Shown here one piece after another: positions 50,280-57,681 of a DNA stretch of 64,000 nt. The stretch lies in contig JAOSJX010000002.1 of assembly GCA_027493875.1 (NCBI GenBank), positions 62,001-126,000 of the forward strand, given 5' to 3'. Below the pieces are notes generated by a model that did no database searches, was not told the DNA's origin, and saw only the letters and a list, made by a program, of their open reading frames with translations. The translations under genes were made by a program, and so were the position numbers. Source of the stretch: Deltaproteobacteria bacterium (GTDB lineage: Bacteria > Lernaellota > Lernaellaia > JACKCT01). The first letter of the stretch is position 1. Every line of letters starts with the position of its first letter.

Positions 50280-50585
50280 TTAGGCGCCCTCGGGCAAGTT
50301 GAAGCACTCGGCGAGGTCGCGGCAACTCTCGGAACGCATCGCGCAGCCCATCAGCCACTCCGAAAGGTTCTCGCCGTAGGCGTCGCAATCGTCCACGTCG
50401 AGCGCGTCCGTAAAACCGCACGCGTCGAGCTTGTCGCACAGAATCACGATCTTGTCCTCGTCGCTCGCGTCGTCGTCATCGTCGTCATCATCGTCGTCGT
50501 CAGACTTGGACGTGTCGCACGCGACGATAAACGCCGTCACAGCCACGAAAACGGCGAGCAGCAAAATGAGCAACCGGCGCGGCAC
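50280..50585 (-). CDS. Small Cys-containing lipoprotein with Asp-rich spacer
   Basis: Intact, about 101 residues, starting at the GTG at 50585 with AGGAGG 5 bp upstream. The leader LLILLLAVFVAVTAFIVAC ends at a lipobox-like VAC, then DTSKS and a run of Asp. The mature domain of about 60 residues has six Cys (CDKLDAC, DDC, MGC, SC, EC), probably three disulfides in the periplasm or on the surface. The same layout (lipobox, Asp run, domain) occurs in four other lipoproteins of the window. Function unknown; the small disulfide-rich module could be a binding domain. Confidence 0.72.
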   Translation of the reverse strand: MPRRLLILLLAVFVAVTAFIVACDTSKSDDDDDDDDDDDASDEDKIVILCDKLDACGFTDALDVDDCDAYGENLSEWLMGCAMRSESCRDLAECFNLPEGA

Positions 50586-50693
50586 GAATCCTCCTGAATA
50601 AGCGACCGCACGATGTCCCAATTTTGGGCGCGGATCAAGCCCGCCGCCGCTTGATTGACCGCTCGGCACCGGCGTGCGAAAAACGACGCCGTC

Positions 50694-51778
50694 ATGCATA
50701 GAATTGTTTGTGGATTCTTGGCCATATTGTGCCTTGCCGCGGCTCCGGCGCTGGCGGCGGACCGGCCGGTTTTATGCGTCGTCATCGACTCCGACCCGGC
50801 CGTTCTCTCGGCCGAGCAAACCGCCGCGTTGCGTAAAACTCAATGCGGAATATCCGGACTTAAAGAACCCGAGGGAGACCGCGCCGCCGAGCTCAAAGGC
50901 GTCATCCTCTTTGCGCTCGCGCAAAACGATTTCAGCGCGCTCGATCAGGCACTCGAACTGGCCGAGGCGCGCGGCGCGCTCTACAGCCTCCACTCGGACG
51001 CCGCGGGATTCCGCACGCACAGCATGTATCTCTACGATGGCGAAACGCACCGCCAGATTCCGGGGGGCGATCCTTCGAAACCGACGGCGGCCGTTTTCAG
51101 GCCGACGCCACGTGGGGCCGCGCGGCCGCCGGCACGGCGCTCGCGCTGCGGGACGCCTACGCCCTGGCCGACGAGCTCGCCGACAAAGGCGGCCTCCTCG
51201 GCGCGCGCGTGCGCGATATCGTTCACCGCGCCGAGCACCCCGCGCAGTTTCTCCTGCCCCGGCGCGTATACGACGCGGCCGACGAAAAACGCGTTCTGGC
51301 GCTTATCGAAAAACGCGCGGTTAGTGCGGCGCGGGCCGTGAAGCTCGCGCAGTGCGCCGTGCATTATCTGATGGGGCGCGACACGGCGGCGCTTTCCGCC
51401 TTGACCGCTACGCGCGTGGCGGCCCGGAAATTTCGGTGGACATCCAGCGGGTTAATCTGCTGATCGCCTTGGGACGATTCGCCGACGCGGGAAAGGCCGC
51501 GGAAGCCGCCGACAAGTCCATCGGTTTCGAGTTGTTTCTTTTCTCCCGCGCCGTGGCTGCGGCGGGACTCAACAAGTCGGATGAGTCGGCCGCCCTTTTT
51601 CTCCCGGTACGTCGAACGCAACGGCGACGGCTGGGAGCGCGCCACGTTGCCCGTCATTCAAGCAGCCGGCCACACCGGAAACGCCAAGGTGGCGAAAGCG
51701 TACGCAACCGCGTTTCTCTTGGGCTCGCCGTCCGGCGAGGCCGGCGAGATTGCCCGGAAAATTATTGGCGGCGGCTAA
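50694..51778 (+). CDS. Exported protein of unknown function with helical repeats
   Basis: About 361 residues after repair. The signal peptide MHRIVCGFLAILCLAAAPALA is clear. The mature part is helical, with repeated Ala-rich units (ALAQNDFSALDQALELAEARG, LLIALGRFADAGKAAEAADKS, RATLPVIQAAGHTGNAKVAKAYA) that look like divergent TPR/HEAT repeats. At least three frame breaks lie at about 51100, 51400 and 51600. The start ATG at 50694 is divergent from the lipoprotein gene at 50585. The stop overlaps the convergent lipoprotein gene at 51775. No known family recognised. Confidence 0.6.
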
Positions 51779-52580
51779 AGCGACGCGAGAAACTCGACGC
51801 AGTTGACGAGCAGCGCCGTGCCGTTGCCGTTCAGAAAACCAACGTCGAAATCGAATCCCCACGACATGAAACGGCCGTCTTCCAGCAGGATCGTCGCACG
51901 CAGGTCGTCGGTCGGCCGCGTCGCGAGAATCGACACGCCCTCCGGCTCCGTCACGTCCACGGCGAAAAGCTCCGGCACGGTTGAAAAAAGCGTCACGCGA
52001 TCGCCGTTGATCACCGAGAAATCGGTCGGCTCTTCAAAGATCGGATGCGTCGCCGCCTCAACCACGATTTCGCTTTCGACGTAAACGAATCCGTTGGTGT
52101 TCGAAAACCCGATTTCATGCCCAGTTGATCGTAGAGATGCAGTCCGCCCGCGCCGAGCGCGAGAACGGGTTTGCCGCTGTTCTTAACTTCAAGCGCGGGC
52201 GCCTGCGCCAACCACTGCGTCCACCGGTCGACGATGATGACGTCCGCCGCGTCCAGCGTCACCGCCGTGACTTGCGATTCCGCCACGCCGTAGGACGTCA
52301 TGCCGTTGGACGCGAGAATTCCGCCGAATTGACTCACGGCCTCCGGCTTGGACCCGTAGATTACCGCGACCGTCACGTCGTCGTCGCCGGTATCATCGTC
52401 CGCGGTGGTATCGTCGTCATCGCCCGCGTCGTCGTCGCCGCCGTAGTCGCTGCCCGGATCCCCGCTGTTCAGCGTCGAGTCCTCCCCGTCGCTCGGGACG
52501 CAATTCAGCGACACCATGGAGAGCGCGGCAATCAGCGCGGCAAGGATCGCCGGAAGAATATTTTGTGTCGCGCGTACCAT
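51775..52580 (-). CDS. Asp-rich lipoprotein with Rossmann-like (ThuA/GATase-like) domain
   Basis: About 268 residues after one repair near 52120. GGAGG lies 7 bp before the ATG at 52580, favouring it over an in-frame ATG at 52592. The leader ends SLNC, followed by an Asp/Gly-rich spacer (DDDAGDDDDTTADDDTGDDD). VTVAVIYGSKPEAVSQFGGILASNG and ADVIIVDRWTQWLA suggest an alternating beta/alpha domain. GKPVLALGAGGLHLYDQLG resembles the GxGG turn of ThuA or class I amidotransferase-like folds. No catalytic triad is obvious. The C-terminus (LLVNCVEFLASL) also fits a ThuA-like end. It overlaps the convergent exported-protein gene by 4 bp. Confidence 0.62.
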
Positions 52581-52675
52581 GCGAACCTCCATGACGGATC
52601 TTATCGGTTGGCCCAACCGGCGTAAAGCGTGCCGCCGCGCAACGGCAAAAACCCCGGCGAAAACGCGGACATGCT

Positions 52676-52704
52676 TTGACACGCGGCGTCCCCTCTGATA
52701 CTAA
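52676..52704 (+). promoter_or_regulatory. Candidate sigma70 promoter for the 52734-53851 gene pair
   Basis: A consensus TTGACA at 52676-52681, a 17-bp spacer and TACTAA at 52699-52704, about 30 bp before the ATG at 52734. Confidence 0.6.
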
Positions 52705-52733
52705 AAATAAAGGCTCATCTTGGGGTTTCCGAC

Positions 52734-53408
52734 ATGACGAAGAAATCGAGCGGCGGCGCCTCCGAACGCAAACGGCAGAAGCGCCTGATGAAAAAGCGCC
52801 AAAAGGACCAGGTCCGCCATAGGGCGCGCAGCACGAGCGTTTCCAGCGAAAACGCCATTCAGCATCAGATGCTCGGCGAGTTCGGGTCCGTGGAGAACTT
52901 CGTGAAAAACCTCCACAACCTGGCCGGCATGATGCGCGAGGAAGAGGATTTGAAAACGCTGCGCTTCGACGCGAAGGCCTTGTACGAAAAACTCGACCTG
53001 GCGGACCCGAAGACCAACGCGGCGCTCACCGATCTGTACACGGACGACGACTACACCTACTACGCCGAAGAATACGAGGAATTCTGGAAGGACAGACGCG
53101 GCGAAATCCTCCCCGACCTCGTCACGGACGACGTGGCGCAGAACGCGGCGCGCATCTTCAAAGTGCTGCTCCAAAAGAAGCGCGGCTTCAAAAGGGAATA
53201 TCGCGCCGCGCTCGCGGGCAACCTGCTCGTTCAGTCGCACATCGTCGCGCTTCAGGAATCGCCGGTCGCGGAAAACAATTTGTGGGAGATGATGTTCAAC
53301 GCGACACTCAAGGACAACAAGGTCGAATTGCCCGCGCCGCGCGAAGAAACGCCCGCGGCCGACACCGCCGAAGAACCTCCCGCGGCGGAACCGTCGACCG
53401 AATCCTGA
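52734..53408 (+). CDS. Hypothetical cytoplasmic protein with basic N-terminus and acidic tail
   Basis: Intact, 224 residues. The first 35 residues are very basic (KRQKRLMKKRQKDQVRHRARS), then a helical domain with GEFGSVENFVKNLHNLAGMMREEEDLKTLRFD. A Tyr/Asp-rich segment follows (DLYTDDDYTYYAEEYEEFW). The end is Pro/Ala/Glu-rich, perhaps disordered. No signal peptide or membrane helix. I do not recognise a family; the basic head could bind nucleic acid or ribosome. It is followed 8 bp later by the thioesterase gene, and both are read from the candidate promoter at 52676. Confidence 0.65.
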   Translation: MTKKSSGGASERKRQKRLMKKRQKDQVRHRARSTSVSSENAIQHQMLGEFGSVENFVKNLHNLAGMMREEEDLKTLRFDAKALYEKLDLADPKTNAALTDLYTDDDYTYYAEEYEEFWKDRRGEILPDLVTDDVAQNAARIFKVLLQKKRGFKREYRAALAGNLLVQSHIVALQESPVAENNLWEMMFNATLKDNKVELPAPREETPAADTAEEPPAAEPSTES

Positions 53409-53416
53409 TCCCGCCG

Positions 53417-53851
53417 ATGCCGGTCCACAAAACGGAGTACCGCGTCCCCTTCGGCGACACGGATGCCCTGGGGATCGTCTACTACGCCAATTACCTCCGT
53501 TATTTCGAAGTTTCACGAAACGAGTATTTTCGGGACCGCGTCAGGGCGCCGCTCGAAATGGTGCGTGACGACGCGTTTCTCATCGTCATCGAGGCGCATG
53601 TGCAATATCATTCACCGGCGCGATTTGATGACAAACTCATCATCGATGCCTGGATTCCGCGGGAACGCATTACCCCCGCGACATTTCATTTCGATTATGT
53701 GATCACGCTCGAAGACACCCGCCGCAAGATCGTCTCGGGCCACACGGCGCACGCCATGACCACCCGCGAGGGAAAACTTAAACGCATGGCCAGGGATTTT
53801 CGCGCCATCATCGACAAAGTCGCGCTGGACCGCCCGCCGCTCGCGGAGTGA
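53417..53851 (+). CDS. ybgC: YbgC-family acyl-CoA thioesterase
   Basis: Intact, 144 residues, hot-dog fold. GDTDALGIVYYANYLRYFEVSRNEYFRD is the 4-hydroxybenzoyl-CoA thioesterase/YbgC signature, with the catalytic Asp in the D-x-LGIVYYANY motif. Homology starts at ATG 53417. YbgC hydrolyses short- to medium-chain acyl-CoA and in Escherichia coli accompanies tol-pal; no tol gene is seen here. It follows the hypothetical gene at 52734 by 8 bp. Confidence 0.88.
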   Translation: MPVHKTEYRVPFGDTDALGIVYYANYLRYFEVSRNEYFRDRVRAPLEMVRDDAFLIVIEAHVQYHSPARFDDKLIIDAWIPRERITPATFHFDYVITLEDTRRKIVSGHTAHAMTTREGKLKRMARDFRAIIDKVALDRPPLAE

Positions 53852-53866
53852 ATAGATCTCCGCGTC

Positions 53867-53888
53867 CGCGTTTCCTACCGGAAACGCG
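53867..53888. terminator. Palindromic hairpin between convergent genes
   Basis: CGCGTTTCC (53867-53875) pairs perfectly with GGAAACGCG (53880-53888) around TACC. It lies between the ends of the YbgC gene and the convergent gene that I end at 53912. No long T run follows on either strand, so termination is likely but unproven. Confidence 0.5.
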
Positions 53889-53911
53889 CGATCGCCTGCC
53901 CCGAATTGGAT

Positions 53912-54682
53912 TCAGCCTTTGTCCGAGGAATCGCCGTCGCCGAAAATCTCGGCGTTGCGCGCGCGTCTTCCTCGAGTTCCTTTTGCCAATCGCGCACGTT
54001 CGGATGCGCCCGGCGGAACTCCTCATACCAGGGCCGCGCCAGCTCGCGGCGGTCCACCCCTTCGGGGGCGACCATAATGTCGAGCTGCGCCATGGACATG
54101 TCGAAATCGGAATTGATCAGCGTTTTCGGATCCAGCTCGTAGTCGGCCAAAGCCTGTTTGATCTCCGCCGGCGAGCAGTTAAAGCGCCGCGAAAGATCGT
54201 GAATGTTCTGCTGGCGATACCGTCCGTCGGCGGTGATGCCGAGATGATACGCGCAGAACAGCTCGAAGGGATCGAGCGACCCGTCCTCGCGGCGTCCCGA
54301 CGGGTAGGTGCCGTTGGTCGGCCGGGGAGACGGATAGTTGCGCTGCGGCTGTTGCGGCTGCTGCTGATCGTAACCGCCCTTGCCGCGGCCGCGGCCCCGC
54401 CGATGACGGCGGCGCCCCTGAGACCGGTCCTGAGGCCCCGCCGTCGCGGTACCCGTCGTTCGGCCGGTTCGGCCCCGGACCCGGCGCCGGTCCCGGCGTG
54501 ATGGGCTGTCCGTTTTTCCGGGCCGCCGCGATCTGGCGCCACCGGCTTCCGGCGTCATGCTGGCTCTGGCCGTAACCGCCGAAACGTCCTTCCTGACGGT
54601 CGTTCGTTCCGTCCGGCCGGCCCTTATTTCTGCCGTGACGCCGTCGCCCCTTCCCTTGGGGCGGACGTTTTCCACCGTTCAA
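53912..54682 (-). CDS. Protein with Arg/Gly-rich disordered N-terminus and a conserved helical domain
   Basis: About 255 residues after repair. The first 130 residues are rich in Arg, Gly and Gln (RRHRRGRGRGKGGYDQQQPQQPQ), as in disordered RNA-binding tails. The following domain reads DPFELFCAYHLGITADGRYRQQNIHDLSRRF. NCSPAEIKQALADYELD then has a helix-turn-helix-like look. Breaks lie near 54400 and near 53945. Reading past the second gives an end DGDSSDKG and stop at 53912. In the other frame it would run to 53875 into the hairpin, which I think less likely. It may be a DNA- or RNA-binding protein. The tRNA-Arg hairpin lies 75 bp upstream. Confidence 0.55.
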
Positions 54683-54757
54683 TAGGCCCTCCTTTGGTTT
54701 TTAGACGTGCGCCTTCTTTGGACGCGAATTCGTGTTGTGCGGATAGGAAGGAACTTT

Positions 54758-54796
54758 GGAACCAGACCCCGGTCCCATGATCCGGGGCCTGGTTCC
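54758..54796. repeat. Long inverted repeat (hairpin) just past tRNA-Arg
   Basis: GGAACCAG-A-CCCCGG (54758-54772) pairs with CCGGGG-C-CTGGTTCC (54782-54796): 14 pairs with one A-C mismatch and a 9-base loop. It begins 9 bp beyond the 3' end of tRNA-Arg (minus strand), where a transcript terminator or processing hairpin would be expected. No T run follows. Confidence 0.7.
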
Positions 54797-54804
54797 CCGA
54801 ATCG

Positions 54805-54876
54805 TACCCCCGAGTGGAATCGAACCACCGCACACGGCTTCGGAGGCCGCTGCTCTATCCACTGAGCTACGGGGGT
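54805..54876 (-). tRNA. tRNA-Arg (anticodon CCG)
   Basis: Acceptor ACCCCCG pairs with CGGGGGT. The D arm is GCTC-AGTGGATA-GAGC, the anticodon loop CTCCGAA gives anticodon CCG, and the T arm is GGTGG-TTCGATT-CCACT. CCA is not encoded. It reads CGG codons. Confidence 0.93.
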
Positions 54877-54921
54877 GTACACCCTCCAGACTTATCAAAG
54901 AGGTCTTCGAAACGGGTATTG

Positions 54922-54994
54922 TGGATGGTAGCGGGCTCGAACCGCCGACCTCAGCCTTGCGAAGGCTGCGCTCTTCCAACTGAGCTAACCACCC
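54922..54994 (-). tRNA. tRNA-Ala (anticodon CGC)
   Basis: Acceptor GGGTGGT pairs with ACCATCC (one G-T pair). The D arm is GCTC-AGTTGGAA-GAGC, the anticodon stem CAGCC/GGCTG with loop TTCGCAA gives anticodon CGC, and the T arm is GGCGG-TTCGAGC-CCGCT. CCA is not encoded. It lies 45 bp upstream of tRNA-Arg on the same strand and is probably co-transcribed. Confidence 0.92.
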
Positions 54995-55100
54995 GTTCGG
55001 CCCTTTCCGATAGCAAATTTCAGAGGTTATGACAAGAGATCCGGCCCTTTTGACGCGATTTTTCGCATCGGCCCGGAATGGCGCAAATTGTTGGGATTTC

Positions 55101-55129
55101 TTGACAATTCGGTAGCTCGGGTCTAGCGT
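55101..55129 (+). promoter_or_regulatory. Candidate sigma70 promoter for lytic transglycosylase gene
   Basis: A perfect TTGACA at 55101-55106, a 17-bp spacer and TAGCGT at 55124-55129, 24 bp before the ATG at 55154. The tRNA promoter region lies in the same gap (54995-55100) in the opposite direction. Confidence 0.55.
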
Positions 55130-55153
55130 TGGACGCCACTGGCAACGCGCGTC

Positions 55154-55786
55154 ATGCAAAAACATTCGATGAACACCGATCGGCGCTGCTCTGACGCCGG
55201 AAATGCCTTTTCGCAATGGACGGCGACGATCCTGCTGATGATGATTCTGACCGCCGTTCCGGCCCAGGCGGGCGCCGCGCGGGAGACCGTCGAATACATG
55301 AATTTCTCCCCCGACGGACGGATTGCTATCCTGGAGCGCGAGGCGCGGGTCGTCGGAGAGCGCGCGGCCTTGAGGCGCCAGAATATGGACCGTGACATGA
55401 TCGTTCAGATCATCCTGCAAGCCGCGGCGCAGGAAGGCCAGGACCCGGCCCTCGTCCTCGCCGTCGCCATGGCGGAAAGCCGCCTTGATCCCTTCGCCGT
55501 CTCCTCGCAAGGCGCCACGGGACTGATGCAATTGATGCCGGCCACGGCACGGCGCTTTGGTTGCCGAAACCTTTACGATGTCTATCAAAACGCCGCCGGC
55601 GGCGCCCGGTATCTGGGATTTCTCCTGAACCGGTACGACGGCAATACGCGCCTGGCTCTGGCGGCCTACAACGCGGGACCCGCCCCGGTGGACCGTCTGG
55701 CCGATATTCCGCCATTCGGCGAGACGCAGGCGTTTGTGCAAAAAGTCCTTCGTTATCACGACGAATTCCGGTTGGAGCTTCCGTAG
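55154..55786 (+). CDS. Lytic transglycosylase (SLT domain)
   Basis: Intact, 210 residues. Cuts peptidoglycan glycan strands in the periplasm. A hydrophobic signal segment (ATILLMMILTAVPAQA) is followed by a coil and, from about residue 75, the SLT fold. This reads VLAVAMAESRLDPFAVSSQGATGLMQLMPATARRFG, with the catalytic Glu in AESRLDP, and LALAAYNAGPAPVDRL near the end. An ATG 15 bp downstream (55169) is an alternative start. pgsA begins directly after its stop, so cell-wall and phospholipid genes share an operon. Confidence 0.9.
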   Translation: MQKHSMNTDRRCSDAGNAFSQWTATILLMMILTAVPAQAGAARETVEYMNFSPDGRIAILEREARVVGERAALRRQNMDRDMIVQIILQAAAQEGQDPALVLAVAMAESRLDPFAVSSQGATGLMQLMPATARRFGCRNLYDVYQNAAGGARYLGFLLNRYDGNTRLALAAYNAGPAPVDRLADIPPFGETQAFVQKVLRYHDEFRLELP

Positions 55787-56401
55787 ATGGCCGAAAAGGC
55801 GCGTATCGTTTGGACCCCGGCGAATATCGTCAGCGCCGCGCGCATCGCGATGTTCCCGTTCATGATCGTGCTCGCCTACCTCGAACTCGCCTTCCCCTCG
55901 GAAAACGTGCGGCGGCATTTGACCTTTTGGTACGCTCTTCTCTTTACCCTCGGCATGCTTTCCGATGTGCTTGACGGCTACCTCGCCCGTTCGCGCAACG
56001 AAGTCACCACCTTGGGAAAGTTTTTGGACCCGCTGTCCGACAAAATTCTCGTCGTCACCGCCCTGCTTCTTCTCGTGATGCACGGCCGCGCGCCCGCCTG
56101 GGTCGCGATCGTCATCATCCTCCGGGAGGTCACCGTCACGGCGCTGCGCACGATGGCGTCCGCGGAGGGCGTTATCATCACCGCCAGATGGTGGGGAAAG
56201 CTGAAAACGCTCTTCCAATCCTTCGCGCTCGGATTTTTGCTGCTTCATTATCCGCGCAATCTCTTCGGTGTCGTTTTCGATTTTCACTTCTGGGGCACGG
56301 TGCTTCTCTACGCGGCACTCGTCATCACCGTGTGGTCCGGCTACGAGTACTTCCACGCCTTTTTTCTGCGCGACGACGCTCCGCCGAGAGACGTGACCTG
56401 A
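55787..56401 (+). CDS. pgsA: CDP-diacylglycerol-glycerol-3-phosphate 3-phosphatidyltransferase
   Basis: Intact, 204 residues, an integral inner-membrane enzyme of phosphatidylglycerol synthesis. It has the CDP-alcohol phosphotransferase signature D-x2-DG-x2-AR-x8-G-x3-D-x3-D, read as DVLDGYLARSRNEVTTLGKFLDPLSD, with all acidic residues present. WTPANIVSAARIAMFPFMI is the usual N-terminal helix. Five to six membrane segments are visible. The start follows the previous TAG directly, with GGAG in the end of that gene as ribosome-binding site. Confidence 0.93.
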   Translation: MAEKARIVWTPANIVSAARIAMFPFMIVLAYLELAFPSENVRRHLTFWYALLFTLGMLSDVLDGYLARSRNEVTTLGKFLDPLSDKILVVTALLLLVMHGRAPAWVAIVIILREVTVTALRTMASAEGVIITARWWGKLKTLFQSFALGFLLLHYPRNLFGVVFDFHFWGTVLLYAALVITVWSGYEYFHAFFLRDDAPPRDVT

Positions 56402-56445
56402 GCTTCTTCTGAAAATCCTCGTCTGTCCTCAGCCGGCGGTGGTGT

Positions 56446-56654
56446 CGGCCCCTTCGGGGGCTCATTGCCGTTAAGTTCAATCTCCCGGCGCTTACGCGCC
56501 GGGCTATTTCCCTGTCACGCCCTTCCGGCGTTCCGGGTTGAACGGCGCGTTTGGGCCGATCGAACGCGAGCCCCGCTTGCGGGGCGACGGAAATGTAGCC
56601 CACGGCGTAAGCCGTGGGGAAAGAGTGAAAAAAATTCAGCCCCCGAAGGGGCCG
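56446..56654. repeat. Cluster of palindromes bounded by a 17-bp inverted repeat
   Basis: CGGCCCCTTCGGGGGCT (56446-56462) recurs exactly inverted at 56638-56654. Inside lie three near-perfect hairpins: CCCGGCGC-TTAC-GCGCCGGG (56484-56503), GCCCCGC-TT-GCGGGGC (56570-56585) and CCCACGGC-GTAA-GCCGTGGG (56599-56618). The unit is 209 bp, has no ORF and fills the gap between convergent pgsA and the coiled-coil gene. It looks like a REP/BIME or MITE-like element. Other copies would be expected elsewhere in the genome; none was noticed in this window. Confidence 0.65.
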
Positions 56655-56678
56655 GCACACTCGTATCTCAGACGGAGC

Positions 56679-56960
56679 CTAGTCCACGCTCTGCTTAGAA
56701 CGGATTGCTTCGTCGTCGGCCATCGACGCCATCGCTTTGCGGATGAGCGCGTCTTTTTCGTTGAGACGCAGCCTCAGGCGTTCGAGTTCCGCCTCCGCTT
56801 CGTGGCGGCTTTTTTCAAGCTCGTTCATTTTTTTCTTCGCCGGATCGCGGCCGAAAATACTCGCCGCCCATCGAAAGCCGCCCAGCAAGCGCGCAAGAAT
56901 CATCGCCAGCGCAAGACCGACGATCAGACCGGAGATAAAACCGACAAAAAACGAATCCAT
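56679..56960 (-). CDS. Small membrane protein with coiled coil
   Basis: Intact, 93 residues. One membrane helix at the N-terminus (FFVGFISGLIVGLALAMILARLLGG), Gly-rich on one face, then a charged coiled coil (KMNELEKSRHEAEAELERLRLRLNEKDALI). The layout resembles small YtxH/LapA-type membrane anchors but no family signature is present. It starts 5 bp after the lolA stop, in the ftsK-lolA operon. Role unknown; perhaps a local organiser in the envelope. Confidence 0.72.
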   Translation of the reverse strand: MDSFFVGFISGLIVGLALAMILARLLGGFRWAASIFGRDPAKKKMNELEKSRHEAEAELERLRLRLNEKDALIRKAMASMADDEAIRSKQSVD

Positions 56961-56965
56961 CGCCG

Positions 56966-57607
56966 CTAAGGTCCTTTGATCACTTCAACATCCGGACCCG
57001 GCGTGTAGCTGAACAGCGACGCCGAAAGTCCGGGATTCATCTTCGTGTTCTTCAAAATAACGAGCGTCCGATTCCCCATCAGGTCCGTCAACTCGAAACG
57101 GAGGATCGTAAGTTCCTCCCGGTCGATGTGCAGCACGGCGTTCTCGAAGCCCGAGCCGTCTTTCACCGGCTCGATCTTGACCCGGTAGCGCCCCTCCTCT
57201 TCGGGCAAGAGGGACGCTTTATAGTCCTTTTGAAATCCAATTTCCCCGTCAGCATCTGCAACGGGACGCGCGCGTTGGCCGAGCGGTCGAGCGGCGACGT
57301 GTACGCCTGCTTCTCGCCCGGCAGCACCATCCACGACGTCGCGCCGTCCGTAATCAAATGCTTCTCTTCCGGCTCCGCATAGTCCCAACGCATTTTCGCC
57401 GGAACCTTCACGTACAGCGTGCCCGACGCCCCGCGCGTCCCGCGGGCGGTATGCGTCTCTTGAAGAAACTGGGCCTCGTAATCTTTGAGCGAGGCGTAGC
57501 TTCGCCTGCACCTTGTGAACGACCTCGTCGAGATCGCCGGCGATCGCCGTCCCCGCGAACATCGCGCAAAATACCAGCGCCGGCGCCACGCGCATCATTT
57601 TCTTCAA
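56966..57607 (-). CDS. lolA: Outer-membrane lipoprotein carrier protein LolA
   Basis: About 213 residues after repair. A periplasmic chaperone that takes lipoproteins from LolCDE to LolB. The signal peptide is MKKMMRVAPALVFCAMFAGTAIA. LDEVVHKVQAKL begins the mature part. VKVPAKMRWDYAEPEEKHLITDGATSWM is the core LolA motif (KPGKFRWxYxxP in others), and NRTLVILKNTKMNPGLSASLFSYTPGPDVEVI is the C-terminus. Frame breaks lie near 57490, 57420 and 57235. It follows ftsK by 74 bp; ftsK-lolA is also the order in Escherichia coli. The many lipoproteins in the window are its natural cargo. Confidence 0.85.
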   Translation of the reverse strand: MKKMMRVAPALVFCAMFAGTAIAGDLDEVVHKVQAKLRLAQRLRGPVSSRDAYRPRDARGVGHAVREGSGENALGLCGAGREAFDYGRRDVVDGAAGREAGVHVAARPLGQRARPVADADGEIGFQKDYKASLLPEEEGRYRVKIEPVKDGSGFENAVLHIDREELTILRFELTDLMGNRTLVILKNTKMNPGLSASLFSYTPGPDVEVIKGP

Positions 57608-57681
57608 GGGCTTTCTCCTGTGGTTGATCTTAGTCGTCCCGGGGAGCGGGCAACAAGACTTCCCGCGGCCGGCTCGTGCCG

